A stretch of 64,000 nucleotides of DNA. Source: Verrucomicrobiota bacterium. GTDB lineage: Bacteria > Verrucomicrobiota > Verrucomicrobiia > CAIQCK01. The notes under the pieces were generated by a model. It searched no databases and was not told where the DNA came from. It was given only the letters and a program-made list of their open reading frames with translations. The stretch is taken from the NCBI GenBank assembly GCA_026397915.1, contig JAPLTX010000008.1, positions 248,001 to 312,000 on the forward strand. The letters are read 5' to 3'. Below, piece by piece: positions 9,664 to 18,951 of the stretch (positions within the stretch are counted from its first letter, which is position 1; every line of letters begins with the position of its first letter). The position numbers were made by a program, and so were the translations under genes.

Positions 9664-10977
9664 TTACTTTTCGTTCTTGCAGCTTTGAAGTGCGACTGTA
9701 TCCGTTCCGGTGGCGTTGTGCGGCGTCAATGTCACCTGAAACTCTGGATGCGGCCGAAGCGGCCCCATGGCGAAGAGCACGATGCCCGCTGCGATGAGCG
9801 GCAGGATGCCAAACGCGACGAAGGCCGGTGTGTAACCGAAAGCGTCAATCACCCGGCCGCTCAGCCACATGAAGAGCATTCCGCCCAAGCCTGAGCCAAG
9901 GCTGGCCAGGCCCCAGATCGAGCCGACCATGTTCTTGGGGAAGACATCGGCCGGAAACGCGAGGGCGTTGGCGCTGTAACTCGTGTAGCCGAACGTTGCC
10001 ACGGACACCAACGCAATCGCTTGGGCGACGTTTGTGCAGAACGCGGCGGGAATGGCTGCGGTCATCATGAGTGCCGACACGGTGATCATAGTCTTGCGCG
10101 CCGCGTTCACGCCCAGGCCGCGCCGCATCAGCAATCCTGTGAACCATCCGCCGAGGAGGTTGCCGAGGTCGGCCGTGACGAAAGGAATCCACGCCGTCTT
10201 GCCGATGCCGGCGGTGTCCATGCCGTGGACCGTGCTGAGGTATTTCGGGAACCAGAAGATGTAGAAATACCAGACCGGGTCGAGGAAGATTTTCGAGAGC
10301 ATGAGGCTCGCCAAAAACCGCGTGCGGAGCAACCGCCACGGCGCGGCAGGTGGCGCCTGAACTTCCTGCCGGACGTGCGGCGGCGTGTAATACAGCCACC
10401 ACCAACCTGCGAGCCACAGATAGCCCATCACGCCGACGAGAACAAACGCGGCCTGCCAGCCGATAGTCAGCACCAGCGCGGCGACCAGTGGCGGAGCGAC
10501 GACCGCGCCGATGGCCGCGCCGCTGTTGAAGATCCCCGACGCCAGCGCCCGCTCGCGGGCAGGAAACCATTCCGCCACGACCTTCACCGCCGCCGGCCAG
10601 TTGCCCGCCTCGCCCATGCCGAGCAGGAAGCGGAAAAGGCCGAGACTCCACGGCCCACACGCCAGCGCGTGCAGTATGCCCGCTGTGGACCACCACGCCA
10701 TGCAGAGCGCATAGCCAGTCCGCGTGCCGAGCCGGTCCAGCAGTGGCCCGGAGACGCCGTTCATCACGGTGTAAGCGAGCATAAACGCCGACAGGACCAG
10801 CCCGTAGGCCTCGCCGCTCATCTGGAACTTCTCGGTCAACAACGGCGCGACCACCGACAGCGTCTGGCGGTCGAGGTAATTGATGACCGTCGCCAGAAAC
10901 GCGAACCCGATCATCAGCCAACGCGCGCGCAGCACCGGAGGCGCTGGTTCGGTTGCGGGCGCGGTGGAAACGTTCAT
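9664..10977 (-). CDS. MFS transporter, anion:cation symporter (hexuronate/ExuT-like) type
   Basis: 437 residues with about 12 hydrophobic segments. The start VINYLDRQTLSVVAPLL is typical of the ACS family that imports hexuronates, glucarate or other sugar acids with protons. The loop after TM2 carries GPLLDRLGTRTGY. The ATG at 10977 overlaps the stop codon of the UroD-like gene as ATGA, so translation is probably coupled. Within this operon it would import the product released outside the cell by the sulfatase and amidohydrolase. The exact substrate is unknown. Confidence 0.9.
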   Translation of the reverse strand: MNVSTAPATEPAPPVLRARWLMIGFAFLATVINYLDRQTLSVVAPLLTEKFQMSGEAYGLVLSAFMLAYTVMNGVSGPLLDRLGTRTGYALCMAWWSTAGILHALACGPWSLGLFRFLLGMGEAGNWPAAVKVVAEWFPARERALASGIFNSGAAIGAVVAPPLVAALVLTIGWQAAFVLVGVMGYLWLAGWWWLYYTPPHVRQEVQAPPAAPWRLLRTRFLASLMLSKIFLDPVWYFYIFWFPKYLSTVHGMDTAGIGKTAWIPFVTADLGNLLGGWFTGLLMRRGLGVNAARKTMITVSALMMTAAIPAAFCTNVAQAIALVSVATFGYTSYSANALAFPADVFPKNMVGSIWGLASLGSGLGGMLFMWLSGRVIDAFGYTPAFVAFGILPLIAAGIVLFAMGPLRPHPEFQVTLTPHNATGTDTVALQSCKNEK

Positions 10978-12092
10978 CAGAATCCCATCCGGCCCCAGCC
11001 TCTGCTGCGGCCGTCCAACGGCGGCAGGCCGAGCATCTCGCGGCCGAGCTGCACGTAGTAACGGTAGTTCTCCAGCGGCGTGCCGTTTGGGATGCGGTGG
11101 TCCAGCCCGAATACCGTGCCGCCCTGCTGCATCAGCGGCTTCATTTTGTATTCGAGTTCGCGGCGGATTTCCTCCTTGCTGCGGCGGAGCACGTGTTTGT
11201 CTATCCCACCGAGCATCGCCAGCCGCGTGCCATATTGTTTACGAAGCGCGACCATGTCCATGCCCGCCGCCGGCTCCATTGGATGCATCGCGTTGACGCC
11301 GCCTTCCATCAACGGTTCGATGATCGGCCCGATGTTGCCGTCGCTGTCGAGGTTGAACAGCCGGGTGCCGCGGCTGGACACCACATCCCACGCGCGGCGG
11401 TAGTAGGGCGTGATGAACTCGCGGACTTGCGCTGGCCCAGCGAGCGGCCCCGATTTGCCGGCCATGTCTTCATGCACGAAGAGCTGGTCAATCGTGAGCT
11501 TCTCCGTGACCCGCTCGAACACCTGCTCGGCCGTGCGCGCGATTGTCTCCAGAATATCGCGCATCAGTTCCGGCTGGTCGTAATAGACGAGGCACGCCAC
11601 CTCTTCGCCCATCAATTCGCGCGCGATGTCCCAGCCACCGGGAATCCGGCCCATCACCAGCACACCTTCACGCTGACGCTCGCGTGCCGCCTCGACCGCC
11701 CTCCAATCAATCCGTTCCTCGCTGAATTCAAACAGCGGCTTCAACCGCAGCCAGTCGTCCGCCGTCTTCACCGGAAAATCCAGCGGCAACGGAACCGTCG
11801 CAGCCGTTTTGCAAAGCTTCAGCGTCCGGCCTAGCGCATCGCGTTGAATCAGCGTCTCGGCGTCTTCGTAGATCGTCACCGGCGCGCCGAGCAGTCCCGT
11901 CTGGCCGCCGCACTCGACGTAGGGCACGTAATCCCAATCAAACCCGGTCAGATCAAGTTCCTCCGGCGTCGCGCCTTGGTCGCACCATTCTTTGTCCAGT
12001 CCCACGAGCAGCCCGAATAGCTCACAGAACATCTGTCGCTCGCACGAGCCGAATGTGACGAGGTCGAGGAATTGTTCGCGGTGAAATCGCAT
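10977..12092 (-). CDS. Uroporphyrinogen decarboxylase-family protein (URO-D/methyltransferase-like)
   Basis: 371 residues from ATG at 12092 (MRFHREQFLDLVTFG); the longer frame up to 12185 adds an implausible Arg-rich extension overlapping the regulator. The URO-D fold is recognisable in FNLDSDGNIGPIIEPLMEGG, MHPMEPAAGMD and LGGIDKHVL. This branch occurs in catabolic clusters and is not a haem enzyme. Members are thought to act as methyltransferases or aldolase-like lyases, but the reaction is not established. It starts 4 nt after the lacI-type gene and overlaps the MFS start by ATGA. Confidence 0.85.
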   Translation of the reverse strand: MRFHREQFLDLVTFGSCERQMFCELFGLLVGLDKEWCDQGATPEELDLTGFDWDYVPYVECGGQTGLLGAPVTIYEDAETLIQRDALGRTLKLCKTAATVPLPLDFPVKTADDWLRLKPLFEFSEERIDWRAVEAARERQREGVLVMGRIPGGWDIARELMGEEVACLVYYDQPELMRDILETIARTAEQVFERVTEKLTIDQLFVHEDMAGKSGPLAGPAQVREFITPYYRRAWDVVSSRGTRLFNLDSDGNIGPIIEPLMEGGVNAMHPMEPAAGMDMVALRKQYGTRLAMLGGIDKHVLRRSKEEIRRELEYKMKPLMQQGGTVFGLDHRIPNGTPLENYRYYVQLGREMLGLPPLDGRSRGWGRMGF

Positions 12093-12096
12093 GGTT

Positions 12097-13164
12097 TCAG
12101 CGGATGTTCGACATCTCCTGCGCCGTCTCGATTGGTTTCGGCGGGACGAGAATACGCGTGCCCGGGGGTTGCTCCGGGTGGGCAATGCGTGACATCAACT
12201 GCTCCACTGCGCGCCGGCCGATCAACTCGAAGTTCAGGTCAATGCTTGGCGGACGCGGATCCAACTGCCGCAGCCAGACCTCCTGATTGTCGCACGAGAG
12301 AATGCCGAGGTCGCGACCGGGAACAACCGAGTGTCGCGCGAGCAATGGGTAGAGTCGCAACACCTGCTCGTCGGTCGGCACAAAGACCGCTTGCGGCTTG
12401 GGCGCGGCGGCGAGCAGGCGTTCCACCAGCTTCACGCAGGCCGCGTTTGGACCGAACCCCCATACCAAACCTGGCCCCGGCGTTTCCGCCACGAAAGATT
12501 GGCATTCCATGCCGCGCTCACGCGCCGCCGCGCAGAACGCCGCGCCACGCACGGCAAATCCAGGATGTTTGGGCTGATCGTTATAGAACGCCACAAGCCG
12601 ATGGCCTCGCGCCGCCAGATACTCGGCGGCCATTGCCCCGATACGTTCATTGTCGGGCAGAACATGGTCGGCCCATTTGTGTGGCTGCGTGTGACTGCTC
12701 AGGAGCCACACGGCAGGCAATGAGCGATACGCCGCTGGCTCCGCGTCGCATGCCTCACCAGTCAGCAACAAACCGTCAGCCTTCCGCCGACTGACACAAG
12801 GTGGCAGGTCCTTCAAGCTGCCAGTTTGGGCTAGGAACAGACTCAGACCACGCCGTCGCAGTTCAGCCTCCAACGTCGCCACCGTCGTGCTGATTCCCGG
12901 CCGGTCGAGCACCTCGCGCGGCGCGCCGACGAGCAGCAGGCACACATTGCCCGTATGCAATCCTGCCGGACGGGCCGTCTTCCCGCGGCGTTGTTCCGGC
13001 GGTTTGGGCCGGTAACCAAGCTTCGCCATCGCCTTACGAATCCTCTGCGCGGTGGCCTCCGAAACACCGCCACGACTGTTGATCAGCCGCGACACGGTGC
13101 CGTGCGTCACGCCGGCCATTTTCGCCACTTTGAGGATGGACATGGCCGCGGAGTATTCCGACAT
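12097..13164 (-). CDS. LacI/GalR-family transcriptional regulator
   Basis: 355 residues. An N-terminal helix-turn-helix (about 8-55, ILKVAKMAGVTHGTVSRLINS) is followed by a periplasmic-binding-protein-like ligand domain. In-frame ATG codons lie at 13164 and 13143. It is the first gene of the operon leading to UroD, MFS, nitrilase and sulfatase, so it is probably autoregulated. A 20-bp palindrome (13171-13190) begins 7 nt upstream of its start and a related site (13247-13266) lies near the divergent gene. The inducer is probably a sugar or sugar acid taken up by the MFS protein. Confidence 0.92.
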   Translation of the reverse strand: MSEYSAAMSILKVAKMAGVTHGTVSRLINSRGGVSEATAQRIRKAMAKLGYRPKPPEQRRGKTARPAGLHTGNVCLLLVGAPREVLDRPGISTTVATLEAELRRRGLSLFLAQTGSLKDLPPCVSRRKADGLLLTGEACDAEPAAYRSLPAVWLLSSHTQPHKWADHVLPDNERIGAMAAEYLAARGHRLVAFYNDQPKHPGFAVRGAAFCAAARERGMECQSFVAETPGPGLVWGFGPNAACVKLVERLLAAAPKPQAVFVPTDEQVLRLYPLLARHSVVPGRDLGILSCDNQEVWLRQLDPRPPSIDLNFELIGRRAVEQLMSRIAHPEQPPGTRILVPPKPIETAQEMSNIR

Positions 13165-13170
13165 GTGGCT

Positions 13171-13190
13171 ATAATGTCAATACACATTAT
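13171..13190. promoter_or_regulatory. Operator O1 candidate for the LacI-type regulator
   Basis: ATAATGTCAATACACATTAT is an inverted repeat with perfect 7-bp arms (ATAATGT/ACATTAT) and a 6-bp spacer, directly upstream of the lacI-type gene. Size and position suit a LacI-family operator. A second copy matching at 14 of 20 positions lies 76 bp away. Confidence 0.6.
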
Positions 13191-13246
13191 CTGAACAACA
13201 TGAACAGATTCGCAGACAACGCTGGCAGGTTAGGCTTCAACGGCGA

Positions 13247-13266
13247 TTTATGTGCAAACACACTAT
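13247..13266. promoter_or_regulatory. Operator O2 candidate, related to O1
   Basis: TTTATGTGCAAACACACTAT shares the pattern T..ATGT..A.ACACA.TAT with O1. Its last base is the first base of the TTGACA at 13266-13271, so binding would cover the -35 region of the divergent aldo/keto reductase promoter. Confidence 0.45.
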
Positions 13267-13294
13267 TGACATGAAACGACGCGTTCGTTAGCCT
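13266..13294 (+). promoter_or_regulatory. Putative promoter of the aldo/keto reductase operon
   Basis: A perfect -35 hexamer TTGACA (13266-13271), a 17-bp spacer and a poor -10 TAGCCT (13289-13294). The weak -10 makes this tentative. The gene has a good ribosome site, GAGGAA, 6 nt before its ATG. Confidence 0.4.
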
Positions 13295-13338
13295 CGCCGC
13301 CGTTTTGTTGGAGTCGCTGCGATAATGAGGAACTTCTG

Positions 13339-14337
13339 ATGCGCTATCGAAAACTAGGACAAACCGATCTCAACGTCTCGGTGGTCTGCCAGGGAACGTG
13401 GTCTGTCGCCACCAAGGATGCCTTCTGGGATGGCCAGGACCGCGGTGACTCTCTCGCGGCGATCCGGGCCGGGCTGGATGCCGGCGTGAATTTCTTCGAC
13501 ACGGCGCCGGCTTACGGCAACGGCGAGTCGGAGGAGATTCTCGGCGAGGCGCTGGGGCTGCATCGCAGCAAAGTCATCGTGGCCACCAAAGTGGCGCCCA
13601 CCGATCTGGAGCCGGACAAGCTCCGCCAGAGCTGCGAGCGAAGCCTGCGCGCGTTACGAAGCGACTACATTGATCTCTATCAGATTCACTGGCCGAGCAA
13701 GACATTTCCTTTGGAGCCGACTTGGCGGACGATGGAGGCGCTGCGACGCGAAGGAAAGGTCCGGCACATCGGCGTCTCGAACTTCGGCACAAGCTTCTTC
13801 GGCGAACTGCTTCAGCTAGGACGGGCCGAGAGCAACCAACTGCCCTACAGTCTGCTCTGGCGCGCCGTGGAGTTCGACATCCAGCCGCTGTGCGCAGCCA
13901 ACGAGATGAGCATCCTCTGCTACAGCCCGCTCGCGCAAGGTCTGCTCACCGGAAAGTTCCAAACTGCGGACGAGGTTCCGGAAAAGCGGGCGCGGACGCG
14001 ATTGTTCTCCGCCAGCCGCAAGATGACTCGGCACGGCGAGCCGGGTTGCGAAAAGGAAACCTTCACCGCGCTGGCCGAAGTCCGGCGCGTCGCCGACGAG
14101 CTTGGCCAGCCGATGGGCCGCGTCGCGCTGGCGTGGTTGCTGGCGCAGCCATCCGTGACATCGGCCGTCGTCGGCGCGCGCAGTGCGGCGCAGGCCATCG
14201 AGAACGCCGCGGCTGCAGAACTGCAACTCGACGCCGAAGTGATCGCGCGGCTCTCTGGCATCACCGAAACGTTGAAACAAAGACTCGGCAGTAACGCCGA
14301 TCCGTGGGAGCATGTTTCGCGCATGGAGAAACCATGA
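13339..14337 (+). CDS. Aldo/keto reductase
   Basis: 332 residues of the AKR TIM-barrel family. Visible are the nucleotide/substrate-site segments FFDTAPAYGNGESEEILGEA (Asp and Tyr), VIVATKVAP (Lys) and YQIHWPS (His), with the NADPH-binding stretch SVVGARSAAQAIENA near the C-terminus. It would reduce a sugar-derived carbonyl with NAD(P)H in the cytoplasm. Ribosome site GAGGAA precedes the ATG. Its stop overlaps the next start as ATGA. It is divergent from the lacI-type regulator and likely shares its control. Confidence 0.92.
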   Translation: MRYRKLGQTDLNVSVVCQGTWSVATKDAFWDGQDRGDSLAAIRAGLDAGVNFFDTAPAYGNGESEEILGEALGLHRSKVIVATKVAPTDLEPDKLRQSCERSLRALRSDYIDLYQIHWPSKTFPLEPTWRTMEALRREGKVRHIGVSNFGTSFFGELLQLGRAESNQLPYSLLWRAVEFDIQPLCAANEMSILCYSPLAQGLLTGKFQTADEVPEKRARTRLFSASRKMTRHGEPGCEKETFTALAEVRRVADELGQPMGRVALAWLLAQPSVTSAVVGARSAAQAIENAAAAELQLDAEVIARLSGITETLKQRLGSNADPWEHVSRMEKP

Positions 14338-16919
14338 ACGCTTATCGCTCCGCCTTCCTCATCCTAACGCTGTGCGCCGCGACGATTCAGGCGCAAGTTC
14401 CCGCCGGACCTAAACCGCCGACCGCACAGCAGGCCGAAGAGCAGGCGTTGCGCAAGAAATACCCTTGGTATCAGCACGACCTGTTTGATGAGAGCCGGCG
14501 GGATTTGCTGGAGGCGGCCTTGGCCGGGCCGATGAAGACGGAGCCGGAGATCGTTTTCGCCTGCCGCACAACCATCCGTGAACATTGGTATGCCAACTTC
14601 GGCTACTTTGCCGAGGGCGACTCGCAACAGGCGTCTGTGCCCATCCGTAACGGCCAGGGCAGGCTTTGTCGGCTGAATGTGCAGACCGGGAAACTTGTGA
14701 TCTTGCTGGACGACCCGGCTGGCGCGGTCCGCGACCCGTGCGTCCATTACGACGGCGCGAAGATCGTCTTTGCCTACCGCAAAGGCGGCACCGACTCCTA
14801 TCATCTATACACGATCAGCAGCGACGGAACGGGCCTGCGGCAGTTGACCGACGGGCCGTTCGACGACATTGAGCCGGCGTATCTGCCCGACGGCGGCATC
14901 GTGTTCTGCTCGTCGCGAAGCAAGCGCTGGGTGAATTGCTGGTGCACGCCCGTGGCGACGCTCCATCGTTGCGACGGCGAGGGACGCGACATCCGGCCGC
15001 TCTCCGCCAACATCGAGCACGACAACACGCCCGTCGTGCTGCCCGACGGCCGCATTCTATACACGCGCTGGGAATACGTTGACCGCAGCCAGCTCCAGTT
15101 TCATCACCTCTGGACGATCTACCCGGACGGCAGCGCGCAGATGACGTTCTTCGGCAACATGAATCCCGGCGGCGTGTTCATTGACGCCCGGCCAATACCC
15201 GGCACCGCGAAGATCGTCATGATTCGGTCGCCGGGGCACGGCCGGACGGAGCATCAGGGCGGCGTTTCGATCCTGGAGCCGGCGAGCGGCCCGGACGTTA
15301 AGGAATCGGAGCGGGTGCTGACCGATCATCCGTGGTTTCACGATCCCTATCCGGTTTCTAAGGATTGCTTCCTCGTCGCAGTCGGCGACCGGCTGGCGAT
15401 GATGAATGACGCAGGCCGCGTGAACGTGCTCTATCGTCTGCCGGACGAACTGATGGCGGCGGGCATGGAGGTGCATGAACCGCGTTGGCTCGCGCCCCGG
15501 CCCCGCGAAGCGGTCATCAACGCGCGCACCGATGATTCATCGCCGACGGGCACGTTGATTCTCTCCGACGTGTATGCGGGCCGCAACATGGCGGGCGTGG
15601 CGCGCGGCACGGTCAAGGAACTGTTGGTGATGGAGACTCTGCCGAAGCCGCTGAACTTCAGCGGTTTTCCCGAACCGCTGACGTTTGGCGGCTCGTTCAC
15701 GCTGGAACGCGTGCTGGGCACCGTGCCCGTAGAGTCCGACGGCTCGGCGCATTTCGAGCTGCCGGCTCAGCGTGCGTTTTTCTTTGTGGCCCTCGACAAG
15801 GACGAGAACGCAGTCAAACGGATGCAGAGCTTCGTCTCGGTGATGCCGGGCGAGGTGACCGGCTGCGTGGGTTGCCACGAGGAGCGCACGCAAACAGCGG
15901 CGAGTCATTCCACAGTGCGCGCCGCCACGCTGCGGCAGCCGAGCAGGATTCGGCCCATCGAGGGCATTCCGCAGGTGTTCGATTTCCCTCGCGACATCCA
16001 GCCCATCCTCGACCGTCATTGTGTCTCCTGCCACAACCCGCAGCGGCGCGAAGGCGGCGTGCTCCTCACAGGCGACCGCGGGCCGCTTTACTCGCATAGC
16101 TACTATATGCTCACGATCCGGCAGCAATTCGCCGACGGGCGTAACCGCACGACCGGCAACCTCCCTCCTTACCAGATCGGCGCCGTCGCCAGCCCGCTCA
16201 TGAAGAAGCTCCAGGGGCATTACGGCACGAACCTGTCGCCGGCCGAGACGCGCGCCATCCGCTACTGGATCGAGGCGGGTGCCACGTATCCGGGCACCTA
16301 CGCCGCGTTGGGAACGGGCATGATCGGAGGCTACTACAAGACCGCCAACGACGGCGGACCGATCAATCAGTTGCCAGAAGTGCGCGCCGCCGCCGAAGTC
16401 GTCGCGAAGCGCTGCGCCAGTTGTCACACCGGAAACCTGGTCCTGCCCGACGGTCCCTGCTTCGACCGGCAAGGCGAAGACCCCTATTGGATCTGCGGCG
16501 ACCGCAACGCGGCTCGCTGGAAAGAGCCGCAAATGATGGTCCGGCTGCGCCTCTCGCGGCACCTGCTTTACAACCTGACCCGCCCGCAGGATTCGCTCCT
16601 GTTGCTCGCCCCACTGGCAAAGGAAGCCGGCGGTTATGCCACCACACAGCCGAAAACCTGTCCCCCGACGTTTCGCAACACGCAGGACGCCGACTACCAG
16701 AAGATTCTCTCGGCGGTCCGCAAAGTGTCGGACGAACTCAACCGCATCAAGCGTTTCGACATGGCCGGCTTCAGGCCGCGGCCGGAATACCTGCGGGAGA
16801 TGAAACGTTTCGGCATTTTGCCCGTCACGTTTGACGACCGCAACGATCCGGCCGACCCCTACCTGATTGATGCGAAGTATTGGCAATCGTTCACGCATCA
16901 GCCGGCGAAGCATCAATGA
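14334..16919 (+). CDS. Secreted HzsA-like beta-propeller/tri-haem cytochrome-type protein
   Basis: 861 residues from ATG at 14334, overlapping the upstream stop by ATGA. A signal peptide (about 1-19) is followed by a TolB/PD40-type propeller (for example RQLTDGPFDDIEPAYLPDGG). The C-terminal part has three CxxCH haem-attachment motifs: CVGCH (about 511), CVSCH (about 563) and CASCH (about 694). This layout is that of proteins annotated after the alpha subunit of anammox hydrazine synthase, common in planctomycetes and verrucomicrobia that do not make hydrazine. Its role here is unknown but should be a periplasmic redox function. Cytochrome c maturation would be needed. Coupling to an aldo/keto reductase suggests sugar-linked oxidation. 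Confidence 0.85.
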   Translation: MNAYRSAFLILTLCAATIQAQVPAGPKPPTAQQAEEQALRKKYPWYQHDLFDESRRDLLEAALAGPMKTEPEIVFACRTTIREHWYANFGYFAEGDSQQASVPIRNGQGRLCRLNVQTGKLVILLDDPAGAVRDPCVHYDGAKIVFAYRKGGTDSYHLYTISSDGTGLRQLTDGPFDDIEPAYLPDGGIVFCSSRSKRWVNCWCTPVATLHRCDGEGRDIRPLSANIEHDNTPVVLPDGRILYTRWEYVDRSQLQFHHLWTIYPDGSAQMTFFGNMNPGGVFIDARPIPGTAKIVMIRSPGHGRTEHQGGVSILEPASGPDVKESERVLTDHPWFHDPYPVSKDCFLVAVGDRLAMMNDAGRVNVLYRLPDELMAAGMEVHEPRWLAPRPREAVINARTDDSSPTGTLILSDVYAGRNMAGVARGTVKELLVMETLPKPLNFSGFPEPLTFGGSFTLERVLGTVPVESDGSAHFELPAQRAFFFVALDKDENAVKRMQSFVSVMPGEVTGCVGCHEERTQTAASHSTVRAATLRQPSRIRPIEGIPQVFDFPRDIQPILDRHCVSCHNPQRREGGVLLTGDRGPLYSHSYYMLTIRQQFADGRNRTTGNLPPYQIGAVASPLMKKLQGHYGTNLSPAETRAIRYWIEAGATYPGTYAALGTGMIGGYYKTANDGGPINQLPEVRAAAEVVAKRCASCHTGNLVLPDGPCFDRQGEDPYWICGDRNAARWKEPQMMVRLRLSRHLLYNLTRPQDSLLLLAPLAKEAGGYATTQPKTCPPTFRNTQDADYQKILSAVRKVSDELNRIKRFDMAGFRPRPEYLREMKRFGILPVTFDDRNDPADPYLIDAKYWQSFTHQPAKHQ

Positions 16920-16926
16920 TTCCACT

Positions 16927-18942
16927 ATGAAGACGAACCTGATACGAGCGTGGTTGTGCTGGGCGGTTTTATTGGCGGCGTCTGCGGGGTTCGCCGACGA
17001 GTGGTTTGCGCCGTTCAAGCGCGTGAGCGACTACAAGCCGAAGGGGCCGACGCATTGCTTCCGCCAGTTCAACATTGACTGGAGCTGGATTTCGCTGCGA
17101 CCGGACCAACTGCCGGAGTTTCTTAGCGAAGCCGACCCGGTCGCGCTGGCGGAGTTCTGCCGGCGGACGCACGTGGACGGCACGGTGGTCATGGCGGTGC
17201 CGCATCACGGCTACTGCACGCACGAGACGCGCGTGGGCACGAAGTTCCCCGGCATGAAGGGCGATTGGTTCGGCCGGACCATTGAGGAGTTGCACAAGCG
17301 CAAGATCGCCGCGTTCGGCTACGTCACGCTGAACTGGAACTGGAAGTTCATCCGCGAAAACCTGGGACGAGATTTCATTCACGGCAAGCCGGACGCCGAC
17401 GGCGTTTGCACATCGAAATGCACGATCTGCCTGAACGCGCCGGGCTATCTCGAACTTGTCGAAGCCTACACGAGTGAGGTGTTGGAAAACTATCCCGTGG
17501 ACGGCATGCGCTGGGACATCCTCAAGACGGCGGAAGGCTGTCTGTGCGACGGATGCAAGAAGTTCTATCGCGAAACCTACGGGGAGGAACTAACCAGTTG
17601 GGACAGGACGGAACCGGAGCGGGTTTACGACTTCTATTTGGCGACGACCAGCCGCATTGTCACGCGGCTGCGCGCTCTCTGCAAACGAATCAAGCCGTCG
17701 GTCGAAATCTGGCAGAACTCCATCCAGAGCTACCATCCCAACCATCTCGACCTCTCGCGGCAGATGGACATCGCCTACAACGAATACGGCGATCCGTTCC
17801 GGCTGCTGTTCATCCGCGGCGTGGCCGACAAGCTCGCGGCGATCAACGGCCTGATGAACAAGGCGCCCACGGAGCCACCGGTGCCGCTCGACCGCCGCGA
17901 ATGGCGGACCTGCCTCGCGCTTGGCGGGCGTTGCTACTCCTACTACGGCCACAAGCAGACCAGCCAGAAAACGCTGCTGCCCGGCGAGACGATGCTCGCG
18001 TGGCATCGCGAACAACTGGCGCCGTTCTACAAGATGGTCAGCCAGATCGAGCCGTGGCTGCAAGACACGGTGCCCGTGTCGCACGTCGGCATCGTGTTCT
18101 CGGAGGCGACGAGATTCCGTTTCCCGAAATACGACCGCACGCCCTACATCAATGCGATGGAGCCAATTGCCATCGCTGGCCTTCAGCGCAACGCGCCGGT
18201 TGAGTTCGTCAACGCTCTCGACCTGGACACTCCACAGAAACAGCTCTCGCGGCTCAAGCCGCTGATCCTGCCGCTCACCTCCGGCCTGCTGCCGTCAGAG
18301 ATCGCATCCCTGCGAAAATACGTTGAGCAAGGCGGCTGCCTTCTGGTAGCCGGCGACGCGCTGCGGCACGACCCGCGAGGTAAGGAGATGAATGACTTCG
18401 CGCTGGCGCCAGAAATGGGAGTAAGTTTTCGCCAGATCGCGACCGCGCCGACAGACGCCACAACAACCGGCCGGTTGCCCGGTGATTCGCCGATTCCTGC
18501 CTGCAAACTTCGCAGTTTCGTCGCCGTTGAGCCGCAGCGAGGCGACACACTGCTCTCGCTCAAACATAAAGAGAAGTCGTGGCCCCTTCTTCACGTCAGC
18601 CGGCTCGGCTCCGGGCGCATCGCCTACCTCGCTTCGGTGGATTCAGCGGAACTGGTGCAGGCGGTCATGGACGCGCTGGCCGGTCCGCCGCCCATCGCGG
18701 TGACGCCAGGCGGATCGCATCAAGCAGTGCTGACGAGCCAACCCGCCAAGCGCCAATGGGTGCTCCACCTCATCAGTGACGGCGACTATTCCGTCGAACT
18801 CAATCGCCGCCACGTTCCAGCCACGCGGATTGTCGGGCGATATCCCAAAGAAGGCTGGCAGTGTCAGGCCACACAAACCGCAACCGGTCTGCGGCTTACT
18901 GTCAGCGGTTTCGCGCGCGACCGGCTGCTGGTTCTCAAGTAA
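16927..18942 (+). CDS. Secreted TIM-barrel glycoside-hydrolase-like protein with C-terminal trimerisation-like domain
   Basis: 671 residues from ATG at 16927, 7 nt after the HzsA-like gene. Signal peptide (about 1-23). The TIM-barrel-like part has GMRWDILKTAEGCLCDGCKKFY, a Cys cluster seen in GH42-related putative glycosidases. A Rossmann-like domain resembling the beta-galactosidase trimerisation region follows (LILPLTSGLLPSEIASLRKYVEQGGCLLVAGD). Substrate is unknown. The protein at 22198-24426 has the same layout and a matching Cys cluster, so the two are probably distant paralogues. Confidence 0.75.
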   Translation: MKTNLIRAWLCWAVLLAASAGFADEWFAPFKRVSDYKPKGPTHCFRQFNIDWSWISLRPDQLPEFLSEADPVALAEFCRRTHVDGTVVMAVPHHGYCTHETRVGTKFPGMKGDWFGRTIEELHKRKIAAFGYVTLNWNWKFIRENLGRDFIHGKPDADGVCTSKCTICLNAPGYLELVEAYTSEVLENYPVDGMRWDILKTAEGCLCDGCKKFYRETYGEELTSWDRTEPERVYDFYLATTSRIVTRLRALCKRIKPSVEIWQNSIQSYHPNHLDLSRQMDIAYNEYGDPFRLLFIRGVADKLAAINGLMNKAPTEPPVPLDRREWRTCLALGGRCYSYYGHKQTSQKTLLPGETMLAWHREQLAPFYKMVSQIEPWLQDTVPVSHVGIVFSEATRFRFPKYDRTPYINAMEPIAIAGLQRNAPVEFVNALDLDTPQKQLSRLKPLILPLTSGLLPSEIASLRKYVEQGGCLLVAGDALRHDPRGKEMNDFALAPEMGVSFRQIATAPTDATTTGRLPGDSPIPACKLRSFVAVEPQRGDTLLSLKHKEKSWPLLHVSRLGSGRIAYLASVDSAELVQAVMDALAGPPPIAVTPGGSHQAVLTSQPAKRQWVLHLISDGDYSVELNRRHVPATRIVGRYPKEGWQCQATQTATGLRLTVSGFARDRLLVLK

Positions 18943-18951
18943 GCGCGTTGA

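Noticed and set aside
15537-17018. 493-codon minus-strand open frame
   Set aside because: Antisense to the tri-haem protein with three CxxCH motifs.
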